64,000 nt of DNA from RPQJ01 sp963746325 (lineage in GTDB: Bacteria > Pseudomonadota > Gammaproteobacteria > Steroidobacterales > Steroidobacteraceae): assembly GCA_963746325.1 (NCBI GenBank), contig CAVVBC010000001.1, positions 62,001 to 126,000 on the forward strand, given 5' to 3'. Made by a program: the position numbers and the translations under genes. This document shows, one piece after another, positions 16,129-24,460 of the stretch. A model generated the notes under the pieces. That model did not search any database. It was given only the letters and a program-made list of their open reading frames with translations, and was not told where the DNA came from. Every line of letters begins with the position of its first letter. The first letter of the stretch is position 1.

Positions 16129-17400
16129 TCAGATGATCGTGGTGCGCAGCGTGTCGAGGCCGTCGATGCCGGCGACGATGCTGTCGCCTCGCTGCAGCGC
16201 GCCCACTCCAGCGGGCGTACCCGTGAAGACGAGGTCGCCCGGCTGCAGCTCGAACAGGGTCGAGAGTTCAGCCACGATCTCGGGCACGCTCCAGATCAGT
16301 TCGTCCAGTCGCGCATCCTGGCGCGACTGGCCATTGACCTCGAGCCAGATGCGGCCAGTCGTGACATGACCGCCCTCGGTCACGGGGCGAATCGCGGTGA
16401 TCGGCGCGGAGTGGTCGAACGCCTTGGCAACGTCCCAGGGCAGGCCGGCGTCCTTCGCCTGCGCCTGCAGGTCACGCCGCGTGAGGTCGTTGCCGACCGC
16501 GTAGCCGAACACGTGCTCGAGGGCATCCGCGGCGGATATCTGCTTGCCGCCCTTGCCGATGGCGATCACGAGTTCCACTTCGTGGTGCAGGTTGTTCGTG
16601 CGCGGCGGATAGCGCACCGGCGCGCCATTCGCCACCACGGCGTCGGCGGGCTTGGTGAAGAAGCACGGCGGTTCGCGCGTCGGGTCGTTGCCCATCTCGC
16701 GCGCATGCGCGGCGTAGTTGCGGCCCACGCAGTAGATGCGATGCACCGGAAAGCGCGCGGCGCTGCCCGCGATGGCAACGGTGGGTCGCGGCACGGCGAA
16801 CGGCAGCGTATCGGTGTTCATGGCGGGGTCCTCGTGGTGCGCGCGTGCGCTCGACTGTACGCGCAGCAATTCAGGCAGGAAGACTTCCTGCACCAGGATC
16901 GGCAGGCCGCCCAGGCGATAGACCGCGCGTCGCGCCCACAGCGCTACGCTCGAGTCACCGGACCGGGCCACGTCTGCGAGCGGATGCCCGGGCGCGAGCT
17001 CCGCGTACTCGAGCGGCTCGCGTTCGAGTGGATCGTCGACCTGCCGCAGCGCCTCGCCGAGCGGCGAGTCGCCCAGCTCGCGCAGCCACGGGTAGCGTGC
17101 AACGGTCGATGCGGGCAGCACCGTCTGCGCGAAGACGATGCGGTCACCGTCCGAGCTGAACTCGATCTCTCGCAACAGGCAAGTGTCGTCCTCGACCTTG
17201 AGGCGCTCGCGCAGCGAGGTGGAGAGTTCGGCCTCGCGCAGGCGCCCGAGCCGCCGGAATCCCATCGCGGGTCCGCACAGCGCCCGCACGCGCGCGGTGA
17301 GCAGGCCCGGCTCCGCCAGCCACGACAACAGCTCGTGCGGCACGCGCCCCGCAACCGCGGTGAGTGATGTCCAGTGCGACTGTGTGCCCAACTTGCGCAA
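16129..17400 (-). CDS. Chorismate lyase - fumarylacetoacetate hydrolase family fusion
   Basis: One 423-residue frame holds two unrelated enzymes. Residues 1-185 match UbiC, which makes 4-hydroxybenzoate from chorismate for ubiquinone (LLREIEFSSDGDR, SPLGEAL, LWARRAVYRLGGLPILVQEV, FLP). Residues 193-423 match the FAHD1-like hydrolases (RIYCVGRNYAAHAREMG, HHEVELVIAIG, GDLVFTGTPAGVG), which cleave fumarylpyruvate or acylpyruvates. The ATG that would start a separate FAH protein is at 16820. If one C is dropped after CTG at the end of the UbiC part, that frame stops at a TGA overlapping this ATG, a normal operon junction. So the fusion may be an artefact. The TTG at 17400 follows the stop of the acyl-CoA dehydrogenase directly; the start is uncertain. 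Confidence 0.8.
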   Translation of the reverse strand: MRKLGTQSHWTSLTAVAGRVPHELLSWLAEPGLLTARVRALCGPAMGFRRLGRLREAELSTSLRERLKVEDDTCLLREIEFSSDGDRIVFAQTVLPASTVARYPWLRELGDSPLGEALRQVDDPLEREPLEYAELAPGHPLADVARSGDSSVALWARRAVYRLGGLPILVQEVFLPELLRVQSSARAHHEDPAMNTDTLPFAVPRPTVAIAGSAARFPVHRIYCVGRNYAAHAREMGNDPTREPPCFFTKPADAVVANGAPVRYPPRTNNLHHEVELVIAIGKGGKQISAADALEHVFGYAVGNDLTRRDLQAQAKDAGLPWDVAKAFDHSAPITAIRPVTEGGHVTTGRIWLEVNGQSRQDARLDELIWSVPEIVAELSTLFELQPGDLVFTGTPAGVGALQRGDSIVAGIDGLDTLRTTII

Positions 17401-19188
17401 TCAGTACTGTTCGGCGGTCAGCGCCATGATCGAGCTGCTGCCCGCCCGCACGGCGACCCCGTAGGCCAGCGCGCGCGGCAGCACGTGCTCGGCATAGAAT
17501 TTCGCCATGAGCACCTGCGTGCGCAGGAACACCGGGTCGGTCGCATCGGTCTCCAGTTGCCGGATGGCGACGAGCGCGCCGCGCGCCAGCTGCCAGCCGC
17601 CGATCACCGTGCCCATCAGCATCAGGTAATTGAAGGCCGCCGAGCTCACCAGCTCCGGATCCTTGCGCTCGCCTGCGAGCAGGTACGACGAACACTGCAC
17701 CAGTTCGTCCAGCGTCTTCGCCAGCCAGAGCCGCACGCTCGCCATGTCTTCGCCCGCGTTCGCGAGCGGCGCATCGACGGCGCGCATTTCCGAGACGAAG
17801 GCCGAAACCGTCGAGCCGCCGTCGCGCAGCAGCTTGCGGCCGACGAGGTCGATGGCCTGGATCGCGTTGGTGCCTTCGTAGATCGAGGCGATGCGCGCGT
17901 CGCGGTAGAACTGCGCGACGCCGGTCTCTTCGACGTAGCCCATGCCGCCGTGCAGCTGGATGCCGAGTGCCGTCACGTCCTGGCCGATCTCGGACGAGAA
18001 CGCCTTGGCGATCGGCGTCATCAGGTCGCCGCGCGCGAGCCAGGCCGCCGCGGATTCCGGCGTGTCGCCGTGGTTGCCGCGATCGAGGCACGACGCGGTG
18101 TAGAAGCAGATCGCGCGGCACGCCTGCGTCAGCGAACGCATCAGCATGAGTGAGCGCCGGACATCGGGGTGACGAATGATTGCGACGCGGCCCTTCTCGC
18201 CGGGCGCACGCCCCTGCACGCGGTCACGCGCGTACTTGACCGAGGCCTGGTACGAACGGTCGGCCAGGCCCACGCCCTGCGCGCCGACGCCGAGGCGCAT
18301 GTAGTTCATCATCGTGAACATCGCGGCCAGGCCTTCGTTCTGCGCACCGACCAGGTAGCCCAGCGCGCCGCCGTTGTCGCCGAACGTCATGACGCACGTC
18401 GGGCTGGCGTGGATGCCAAGCTTGTGTTCGACGGAGACCGGGAACACGTCGTTGCGCTCGCCCGGCGTGCCGTCGGCGTTCAGCTTGAACTTGGGCACGA
18501 GGAACAGCGAGATGCCCTTGGTGCCCTGCGGCGAACCGGGAATGCGCGCGAGCACCAGGTGCACCACGTTCGAGGTCATGGGGTGGTCGCCCCACGTGAT
18601 GTAGATCTTGCGTCCGGTCAGCAGGTAGCTGCCATCCGCCTGCGGTTCCGCACGCGCCGTGAGTGCGGCCAGGTCCGAGCCGGCCTGCGGCTCGGTCAGG
18701 CACATCGTGCCTGTCCACTCGCCCGACACAAGTTTGCCCAGGTACTGCGCCTTGAGTTCATCCGAGCCGTGCCGATCGAGCGCAAGAATGGCGCCCTGCG
18801 ACAACTCGGGACACAGGGCGAACGCGACGTTGGCCGCGGCCCACATTTCATCGCACGCAATCGAGATCGTCTTGGGCAGGCCCTGCCCGCCGAAATCCGG
18901 ATTCGCGGCGATGCCGGGCCAGCCGCCCTCGGCGAACTTGCCATAGGCCGCGGTGAATTCGGGTGGCACCTGCACCGCCTGGTCGACCACCTGCACGCCC
19001 TTGCGGTCGCCGAGCCAGTTGATCGGCGCGAGCACGCCGCCCGCGAATCGGCCCGCCTCTTCGAGTACGGCCTCGACGGTATCGAGATCGACGCTCGCAT
19101 ACGATTGCAGGGCCGCAACGTCCTGGAAGTCGGCGAGATGCTCGATCGTGAAACGCATCTGCTGCAGGGGGGCGGTGTAATCAGGCAT
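17401..19188 (-). CDS. Acyl-CoA dehydrogenase, large (DmdC-like) subfamily
   Basis: A 595-residue flavoprotein that oxidises acyl-CoA thioesters to enoyl-CoA. It shows the family signatures MCLTEPQAGSDL and RKIYITWGDHP, and the catalytic glutamate near residue 437 in ASIYEGTNAIQAIDLVGRK. The extra C-terminal domain (after about 460) and the N-terminal MRFTIEHLADFQDVAAL place it in the roughly 600-residue group that includes DmdC, not the 380-residue short type. The start is taken at the ATG of MPDYTAPLQQM (19188). It heads a minus-strand run with the UbiC-FAH gene and maiA. Its physiological substrate is unknown; a branched or aromatic-derived acyl-CoA would suit the neighbours. Confidence 0.9.
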   Translation of the reverse strand: MPDYTAPLQQMRFTIEHLADFQDVAALQSYASVDLDTVEAVLEEAGRFAGGVLAPINWLGDRKGVQVVDQAVQVPPEFTAAYGKFAEGGWPGIAANPDFGGQGLPKTISIACDEMWAAANVAFALCPELSQGAILALDRHGSDELKAQYLGKLVSGEWTGTMCLTEPQAGSDLAALTARAEPQADGSYLLTGRKIYITWGDHPMTSNVVHLVLARIPGSPQGTKGISLFLVPKFKLNADGTPGERNDVFPVSVEHKLGIHASPTCVMTFGDNGGALGYLVGAQNEGLAAMFTMMNYMRLGVGAQGVGLADRSYQASVKYARDRVQGRAPGEKGRVAIIRHPDVRRSLMLMRSLTQACRAICFYTASCLDRGNHGDTPESAAAWLARGDLMTPIAKAFSSEIGQDVTALGIQLHGGMGYVEETGVAQFYRDARIASIYEGTNAIQAIDLVGRKLLRDGGSTVSAFVSEMRAVDAPLANAGEDMASVRLWLAKTLDELVQCSSYLLAGERKDPELVSSAAFNYLMLMGTVIGGWQLARGALVAIRQLETDATDPVFLRTQVLMAKFYAEHVLPRALAYGVAVRAGSSSIMALTAEQY

Positions 19189-19305
19189 GGTCAGCTCCGG
19201 CGCTCGTTTGTGCTTTGCAACAATCCATTTTGCCCTTCCGGCACGCCTCCTGCCATGCCGACCCTGCCGGGGCGGGTACAATCGCGGTCTTCCCGCGAGG
19301 TCCGC

Positions 19306-19764
19306 ATGAGCATCTGGTTCCGCCCCACGACGATCGAGCAGGTCAACGCCCTTTTCGCGGGCGTCCGTGACATCAACCTGCACCTGGACCTGCGCCTCAC
19401 CGAGATGGGCGATGACTACTTGCGCGGCACCCTGCCGGTGGACGAACGCACCCGGCAGCCCTTCGGGCTGCTGCACGGGGGAGCCAGCGTGGTCCTGGCG
19501 GAAACACTCGGCAGCGTGGCCAGCAACATGGTCGTGGATTCGACGAAGTTCCATGCCGTTGGCCAGCAGATCACTGCAAATCACCTCCGATCGGTGCGAT
19601 CAGGACGCGTGACGGGCACCGCCCGTCCGGTCTACATCGGCGGCCGCTCGCACGTCTGGGACATCGAGATCCACGACGAGGCCGGACGTCTCACCTGCGT
19701 ATCCCGCCTGACGATGGCGGTGATCGCGAGCGCAGCCACGACCGTGGCAGAGAAGGCAACCTGA
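19306..19764 (+). CDS. Hotdog-fold thioesterase (PaaI/YbdB family)
   Basis: A 152-residue single hotdog domain. The signature LLHGGASVVLAETLGSVAS (residues about 54-72) has the HGG turn and the catalytic glutamate, as in YdiI/YbdB and related acyl-CoA thioesterases. It ends with the VWDIEIHDEAGRLTCVSRLT strand pair. It hydrolyses acyl- or aryl-CoA thioesters; the exact substrate cannot be read from sequence. It is divergent from the acyl-CoA dehydrogenase (117-bp gap) and its stop overlaps the lptM start (TGATG), so it is co-transcribed with lptM and polA. Confidence 0.88.
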   Translation: MSIWFRPTTIEQVNALFAGVRDINLHLDLRLTEMGDDYLRGTLPVDERTRQPFGLLHGGASVVLAETLGSVASNMVVDSTKFHAVGQQITANHLRSVRSGRVTGTARPVYIGGRSHVWDIEIHDEAGRLTCVSRLTMAVIASAATTVAEKAT

Positions 19765-20042
19765 TGCAGACACACTGCCCGCGCTTGTCCTTGGTGCTTC
19801 TAGCAGCCGCGCTTGCGCTGGGGGGGTGCGGGCTGAAAGGCTCGCTCACGCTGCCGCCGCAGTCCGAACAGATCGTCATCCGCCCCGCCCCGACCGGTGC
19901 GGGACAGACGGCGCCGACCGAAGGCGCCCCGGCGACAGGCACGGCGGCACCGCCGGCCGGACAGAGGATCACCGTGCCCGACGAACGGCTGCCGCCGCCT
20001 CCCCTGCCCGGGGGCAACCCGGGTACCGCCCGCGGTGGTTGA
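19764..20042 (+). CDS. lptM: LptM lipoprotein, LPS translocon maturation factor
   Basis: A 92-residue lipoprotein with a type II signal peptide and lipobox ALGGC (modified cysteine C22), followed at once by GLKGSLTLPP, the hallmark of LptM (formerly YifL). LptM assists disulfide maturation of the LptD/LptE outer-membrane LPS translocon. The rest is a low-complexity Pro/Ala/Thr tail (up to PPPPLPGGNPG). The start overlaps the thioesterase stop and its own end overlaps the polA GTG by 8 nt. The lptM-polA linkage is less usual than lptM-dapF-lysA. Confidence 0.85.
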   Translation: MQTHCPRLSLVLLAAALALGGCGLKGSLTLPPQSEQIVIRPAPTGAGQTAPTEGAPATGTAAPPAGQRITVPDERLPPPPLPGGNPGTARGG

Positions 20043-22862
20043 CGCTCGCACACTGGTGCTGGTGGATGGCTCGTCGTATCTGTACCGGGCCTTTCACGCG
20101 CTGCCGCCGCTGACCAACTCGCGCGGCGAGCCAACCGGGGCGGTGCTCGGCGTGCTCAATATGCTGCTGCGCATGCAGCGCGAGCAGAAACCAGAACTGG
20201 TCGCTGTCGTTTTCGACGCGCCAGGCAAGACGTTCCGCGACGACCTGTACGCGGAGTACAAGTCGCACCGGCCGCCGATGCCGGACGACCTGCGCTCGCA
20301 GATCGAACCGCTGATCACGGCGGTGCAGGCCCTGGGCCTGCCGCTGCTGCGCGTCCAGGGCGTCGAGGCCGACGACGTGATCGGCACGCTGACCCAGCGT
20401 GCCGTGGCCGCTGGCATGCAGGTGCTGATTTCGACCGGCGACAAGGACATGGCGCAGCTCGTGAACGAGCACGTGACCCTGGTCAACACGATGACCAACT
20501 CGTCGCTCGACCGCGCGGGGGTAAAGATCAAGTTCGACGTTTATCCCGAGCAGATCGTCGATTACCTCGCACTCGTCGGCGACACGTCGGACAACATTCC
20601 CGGCGTGCCGAAGGTGGGCCCGAAGACGGCTGCGAAGTGGCTGAACGAGTACCGCACGCTCGACAACCTGATCGAGCACCAGGACCGTATCGAAGGCAAG
20701 GTCGGCGAGAGCCTGCGCGCCTCGTCGGCCGACCTGGCGCTGTCGCGCGAGCTGGCGACGATCCGCTGCGACGTCGAGCTGGAAGTCGGGCCCGAGGACC
20801 TGCGTCGCGGCGAGCCGGACGGCGCGAAGCTGCGCGAGCTGTACACCCGCTACGAGTTGCGCTCGCTGCTGAAGGGCCTCGACACTGCCTTCTCCCTGAC
20901 CTCTCCCACCTCCCCCGCGTCCGCGGGGGAGGTCGCACGAAGTGCGGGAGGGGGTTTGGATCAGCCTTCACCTGACCGGGGGACACCCTCACCCGCGCTG
21001 CGCGCGACCTCTCCCGGCATGCCGGGAGAGGTGGGGAATGCCGCCTGGGCCCCCGGCCGCAATTACGAACTGGTCCTCACCGCGGCAGCGTTCAATCGCT
21101 GGCTCGAGGCGTTGCGCGGCGCGGACCTGTTTGCATTCGACACGGAGACGACCGCGCTCGACTACATGCAGGCCGAGATCGTCGGCGTGTCGTTCGCGAT
21201 CGAACCCGGTCACGCGGCGTACGTGCCGCTTGCGCACACGTACCCCGGCGCGCCGGATCAGCTGGATCGCGCCGACGTGCTGCGGCAGTTGCAGCCACTG
21301 CTCGAAGACGAGCACCGCGGCAAGGTGGGCCATCACCTCAAGTACGACGCGCACGTGCTGCGCAATCACGGCATCGAGCTGCGCGGCATGCGGTTCGACT
21401 CGATGCTGGAATCGTACGTGCTGAACAGCACCGCCACCCGGCACGACCTCGATTCGGTCGCGCGCCTGTACCTGGGCGTCGAAACGATTCACTACGAGGA
21501 CGTCGCGGGCAAGGGTGCGAAGCAGCTCAACTTCCGCGACGTATCGGTCGAGACGGCCGCCGAGTATTCGGCTGAGGACTCGGACGTCACCTTGCGCCTG
21601 CACCGCACGCTGTGGCCCAGGCTCGAAGCCGTGCCGGCGCTGGCCAGGCTGTACAACGAGATCGAGCAGCCGCTGGTGCCGGTGCTGCTCGAGATGGAGC
21701 ATTGCGGCGTGCTGGTCGACGCGCAGATGCTGCGCCGGCAGAGCCACGAGCTTTCGCTCGGACTGATCGAACTCGAGAAGCGCGCGCACATCGCGGCCGG
21801 ACAGCCCTTCAACCTCGAGTCACCGAAGCAGTTGCAGGAAGTGCTGTTCAACAAGCTCGGGCTGCCCGTAAAGCGCAAGACACCGACGGGACAGCCTTCG
21901 ACTGCCGAGGACGTGCTCGAGGAACTGGCCGACGAATACGAGCTGCCGCGCATCATCATGGATTACCGCGGGCTCGCGAAGCTGCGCTCCACCTACACCG
22001 ACAAGCTGCCCGAGCAGATCAATGCACGCACGGGCCGCGTGCACACTTCGTATCACCAGGCGGTCGCTGCGACCGGCCGCCTCTCGTCCACCGACCCGAA
22101 CCTGCAGAACATTCCGATCCGCACGGCCGAGGGCCGCCGCATCCGGCAGGCCTTCGTTGCCCCGCCGGGCACGTGCTGATCGCGGCCGACTATTCGCAGA
22201 TCGAACTGCGCATCATGGCGCACCTGTCCGGCGACGCCGGCTTGCTCGATGCGTTCGCGCACGATCGCGACATCCACCAGGCCACCGCCGCCGAGGTGTT
22301 CGGCGCAGCCTCTCCTGACCAGGTGACGGCCGACCAGCGGCGGGCCGCGAAGGCGATCAACTTCGGCCTCATCTACGGCATGTCGGCGTTCGGGCTCGCG
22401 CGCCAGCTCGGCATCGAGCGCGGGGCGGCGCAGAAGTACGTCGACCTGTATTTCCAGCGCTATCCGGGCGTGAAACGCTACATGGATGAAACGCGGGCCA
22501 TGGCGCGCGAGCAGGGCTTCATCGAGACCGTGTTCGGGCGCCGGCTGTACCTGCCGGAGATCGGCTCGCGCAACGCGCAGATGCGCCAGTACGCCGAGCG
22601 CAGCGCGATCAATGCGCCCATGCAGGGCACGGCGGCCGACATCATCAAGCGGGCAATGATCGAAGTGCATCGCTGGCTGCACGGCCAGCCGCACGCGCGT
22701 CTCATGATGCAGGTGCACGACGAACTGGTGCTGGAAGTCGCCGAGGACCGTGTCGACGCCGTGCTGCAGGAATTACGCGCCCACATGGTCGCGGCTGCCG
22801 ACCTGCGGGTGCCGCTCAAGGTCGAGGTGGGCGTCGGCAGGAACTGGGACGAGGCGCACTGA
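20035..22862 (+). CDS. polA: DNA polymerase I (in-frame repeat insert; one frame change near 22168)
   Basis: PolA fills gaps and removes primers. Starting at GTG 20035 (overlapping lptM), it has the 5'-3' exonuclease domain (VDGSSYLYRAFHALPP, GDTSDNIPGVPKVGPKTA), an intact proofreading domain (FDTETTALDY, YDAHVLRNHG, YSAEDSDVTL) and polymerase motifs A (ADYSQIELRIMAHLSGD), B (RRAAKAINFGLIYG) and C (QVHDELVLEV). Between the nuclease and proofreading domains, residues about 289-335 are encoded by two inverted copies of a palindromic repeat. Near 22168 the frame changes back by one base, as if a C or G were lost in CCGGGCAC; restoring it gives about 942 residues and PPGHVLIAAD. An active PolA is expected, so this is probably a sequence error. 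Confidence 0.92.
20901..21035. repeat. Two inverted bipartite palindromic repeats inside polA
   Basis: Copy A (20909-20955, plus strand) has the stem CCCCCGCG/CGCGGGGG, then GAGGTCGCACGAAGTGCGGG and AGGGGG. Copy B (20982-21035, minus strand) has the stem CTCCCGGC/GCCGGGAG, then GAGGTCGCGCGCAGCGCGGG and TGAGGG. The copies are in opposite orientation with 26 nt between. The whole keeps the polA frame open and adds about 45 residues rich in Ser, Pro, Gly and Ala. Confidence 0.85.
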
Positions 22863-22888
22863 ACTTCGGTCGTCGTCGGGCATCAAAA
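22861..22888 (+). promoter_or_regulatory. Sigma-E (AlgU) like promoter for the beta-barrel gene
   Basis: GAACTT (22861-22866), a 16-nt spacer, then TCAAAA (22883-22888). This is close to the envelope-stress sigma factor consensus (GAACTT, 16-17, TCTGA or TCAAA). It begins within the polA stop codon and lies 60 nt upstream of the outer-membrane protein ATG. A vegetative-type TAGAAT lies further downstream, so more than one promoter is possible. Confidence 0.45.
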
Positions 22889-22948
22889 AGGCCGTAGCGT
22901 AGAATCCCCAGCCCGCCCCCCTGCGGGCAATAACGAAAGGAAGCACCC

Positions 22949-23506
22949 ATGCGTTCAAACTTCATCGCCGCTGCGGCAGCGGCTGCGCTCGGCCTGTTCA
23001 GCGTCAGCTCCCAGGCTGCCGACAATGGCATTTACCTCGGCGCCAGCGTCGGCCAGAGCAGCACCGAATACGACCAGAATTTCGCCGGCGAAGATTTCAG
23101 CTTCGACGCCAGCGCGACCGGCTTCAAGGCGATCGCGGGCTGGCGCTTCCTCGACTGGGTCGCCGTCGAGGCCAATTACGTCGACCTCGGTTCCGGCGAC
23201 GACAACGTCCTGGGCGAAAAGATCGAAACCGACATCAATGGCGTGTCGCTGTCAGCGGTCGGCTTCCTGCCCGTCGGTCCCGTCGACCTTTTCGCACGTG
23301 TCGGCGCGATCAACTGGAACGCCGACCTCACGGCGCCGGGCCTTGGCATCAGCGGCAGCGACGACGGCACGGACCTGACCTATGGCGTGGGCGCCCAGTT
23401 CCGGGTGTGGAGCCTGAGCCTGCGGGCCGAATACGAGCGCTTCGACATCTCGGACGCCGACACCGTCGACATGGTGTCGCTCGGCGTCACCTGGACGTTC
23501 CTGTAA
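22949..23506 (+). CDS. Small outer-membrane beta-barrel protein (OmpW/OmpA-like)
   Basis: A 185-residue protein with a clean signal peptide (MRSNFIAAAAAAALGLFSVS, cleavage after QA-A near residue 24). Alternating strands of an eight-stranded barrel follow (GIYLGASVGQSS, FKAIAGWRFLDWVAVEANYV, LTYGVGAQFRVWSLSLRAEYERF). It ends SLGVTWTFL, an outer-membrane insertion signal with a terminal aromatic strand. It belongs to the outer membrane protein beta-barrel domain group; no specific function is implied. The ribosome site is GAAAGGAAG. It lies between polA and engB, with a sigma-E-like promoter upstream and an apparent small RNA downstream. Confidence 0.85.
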   Translation: MRSNFIAAAAAAALGLFSVSSQAADNGIYLGASVGQSSTEYDQNFAGEDFSFDASATGFKAIAGWRFLDWVAVEANYVDLGSGDDNVLGEKIETDINGVSLSAVGFLPVGPVDLFARVGAINWNADLTAPGLGISGSDDGTDLTYGVGAQFRVWSLSLRAEYERFDISDADTVDMVSLGVTWTFL

Positions 23507-23565
23507 CGTAAATTATTGACGCCAAACGGTTTCTCGCTGGCTGCGGTCAACGGGCGGCAAACGCG

Positions 23566-23593
23566 GAACTTTTGCGGCACACCTCGGTCTGAA
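23566..23593 (+). promoter_or_regulatory. Sigma-E (AlgU) promoter of the candidate small RNA
   Basis: GGAACTT ending at 23571, exactly 16 nt of spacer, then TCTGAA (23588-23593) match the sigma-E/AlgU consensus at every key base. There is no open reading frame starting downstream on this strand before the terminator, so the transcript should be non-coding. Predicted start is about 23600. Confidence 0.6.
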
Positions 23594-23599
23594 ATCCCG

Positions 23600-23720
23600 A
23601 GCGTCTTTGGATGCTTGGCGTCGACCTACCTCCCTGGGTTCGACGTCTGCCCGGTCATCCCCCAATACCGGGTTGATTAACCCCGGCCGGATCCGCTGGT
23701 CCCGCCGGGGTTTCTTTTTT
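23600..23720 (+). ncRNA. Candidate small RNA in the Spot 42 / ErsA position
   Basis: An RNA of about 120 nt would run from the sigma-E promoter to the intrinsic terminator. It would fold into a hairpin CGTCGA/TCGACG, a second hairpin CCCGGT/ACCGGG whose loop exposes ATCCCCCA, and the terminator stem. Spot 42 (enterics) and ErsA (Pseudomonas) lie between polA and engB; ErsA is AlgU-dependent and uses a C-rich loop. Here the same interval also contains an outer-membrane protein gene. The last 66 nt are antisense to the 3' end of engB. Nucleotide similarity to known RNAs is not evident by eye, so identity rests on position, promoter and structure. Confidence 0.5.
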
Positions 23721-24314
23721 GTGCTTGCCGTCGAGCAGTTTTTCCAGCGCCCCCCGGGCCTCGGCGACGCCGTCACCCGACAGGGCCGAGAACAACTGCG
23801 CCGTTACCCGCCCATCCTGCGGCAGCTTTCTGCGCACCGCCTGCAACGCGTTGCCACCCGCTCCACGGCCCAGTTTGTCGGCCTTGGTCAGCAGGATATG
23901 GACCGGCAGGCCGCGGGACGAGGCCAGTTCGAGCATGGCCTGGTCGTGGTCCGTCAAGGGATGGCGGACGTCCATCACCACGATGGTGCCCTTGAGCACG
24001 CTCCGCTTCTGGAAGTACCCCTGCAGCAGCGTGCCCCAGTGGGCCCGCATGTCCCCGGCTACCTTGGCGTAGCCGTAGCCGGGCAGGTCGACGAGCCGAC
24101 GGCCGGTGCGGAGCTCGAAAAAATTGAGCAGTCGCGTCGCGCCCGGCGCCTTGCTGGTGCGGGCGAGGCCCTTGCGCTGGGTAATCGCGTTGATGGCGCT
24201 CGACTTGCCCGCATTGGACCGGCCAGCGACGGCGACCTCGGCTCCCTCGTCCGGGGGCAACTGGGTCAGCTTGTTCGCGCTGGTCAGGAATCGGACGTCT
24301 GGATATGCGGCCAT
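23655..24314 (-). CDS. engB: Ribosome biogenesis GTPase EngB (YihA/YsxC)
   Basis: EngB is an essential small GTPase needed for large ribosomal subunit assembly. The 219-residue protein has G1 GRSNAGKSS, G3 DLPGYGYAKV and G4 TKAD, in the TrmE-Era-EngA-YihA group. I chose the ATG at 24314 (MAAYPDVRFLTSANKL), with AAGGCAGC upstream; a GTG at 24347 would add 11 residues. The C-terminal tail (HKKETPAGPADPAG and on) is encoded across the opposite-strand terminator. It is divergent from cytochrome c4, a common arrangement in gammaproteobacteria. Confidence 0.93.
   Translation of the reverse strand: MAAYPDVRFLTSANKLTQLPPDEGAEVAVAGRSNAGKSSAINAITQRKGLARTSKAPGATRLLNFFELRTGRRLVDLPGYGYAKVAGDMRAHWGTLLQGYFQKRSVLKGTIVVMDVRHPLTDHDQAMLELASSRGLPVHILLTKADKLGRGAGGNALQAVRRKLPQDGRVTAQLFSALSGDGVAEARGALEKLLDGKHKKETPAGPADPAGVNQPGIGG
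23679..23720 (+). terminator. Rho-independent terminator
   Basis: The 9-bp stem AACCCCGGC (23679-23687) / GCCGGGGTT (23704-23712) is followed by TTCTTTTTT. It ends transcripts coming from the barrel gene and the candidate small RNA. Because engB stops at 23655 on the other strand, the terminator also encodes the last residues of EngB. Confidence 0.85.
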
Positions 24315-24460
24315 GCTGCCTTGCCGGTGGGGGTGGGACGCGCCCACGACGCGCGAAGGCCTTAGTGTACAATTTGCGGCTTGCCCGGCAGGCCGCAGAA
24401 CTGAAAGTCCCGGCCTTTCTGCGCCCGGCGCCCGTTCGGTTTTTGGGAGTGGATTCAGAC

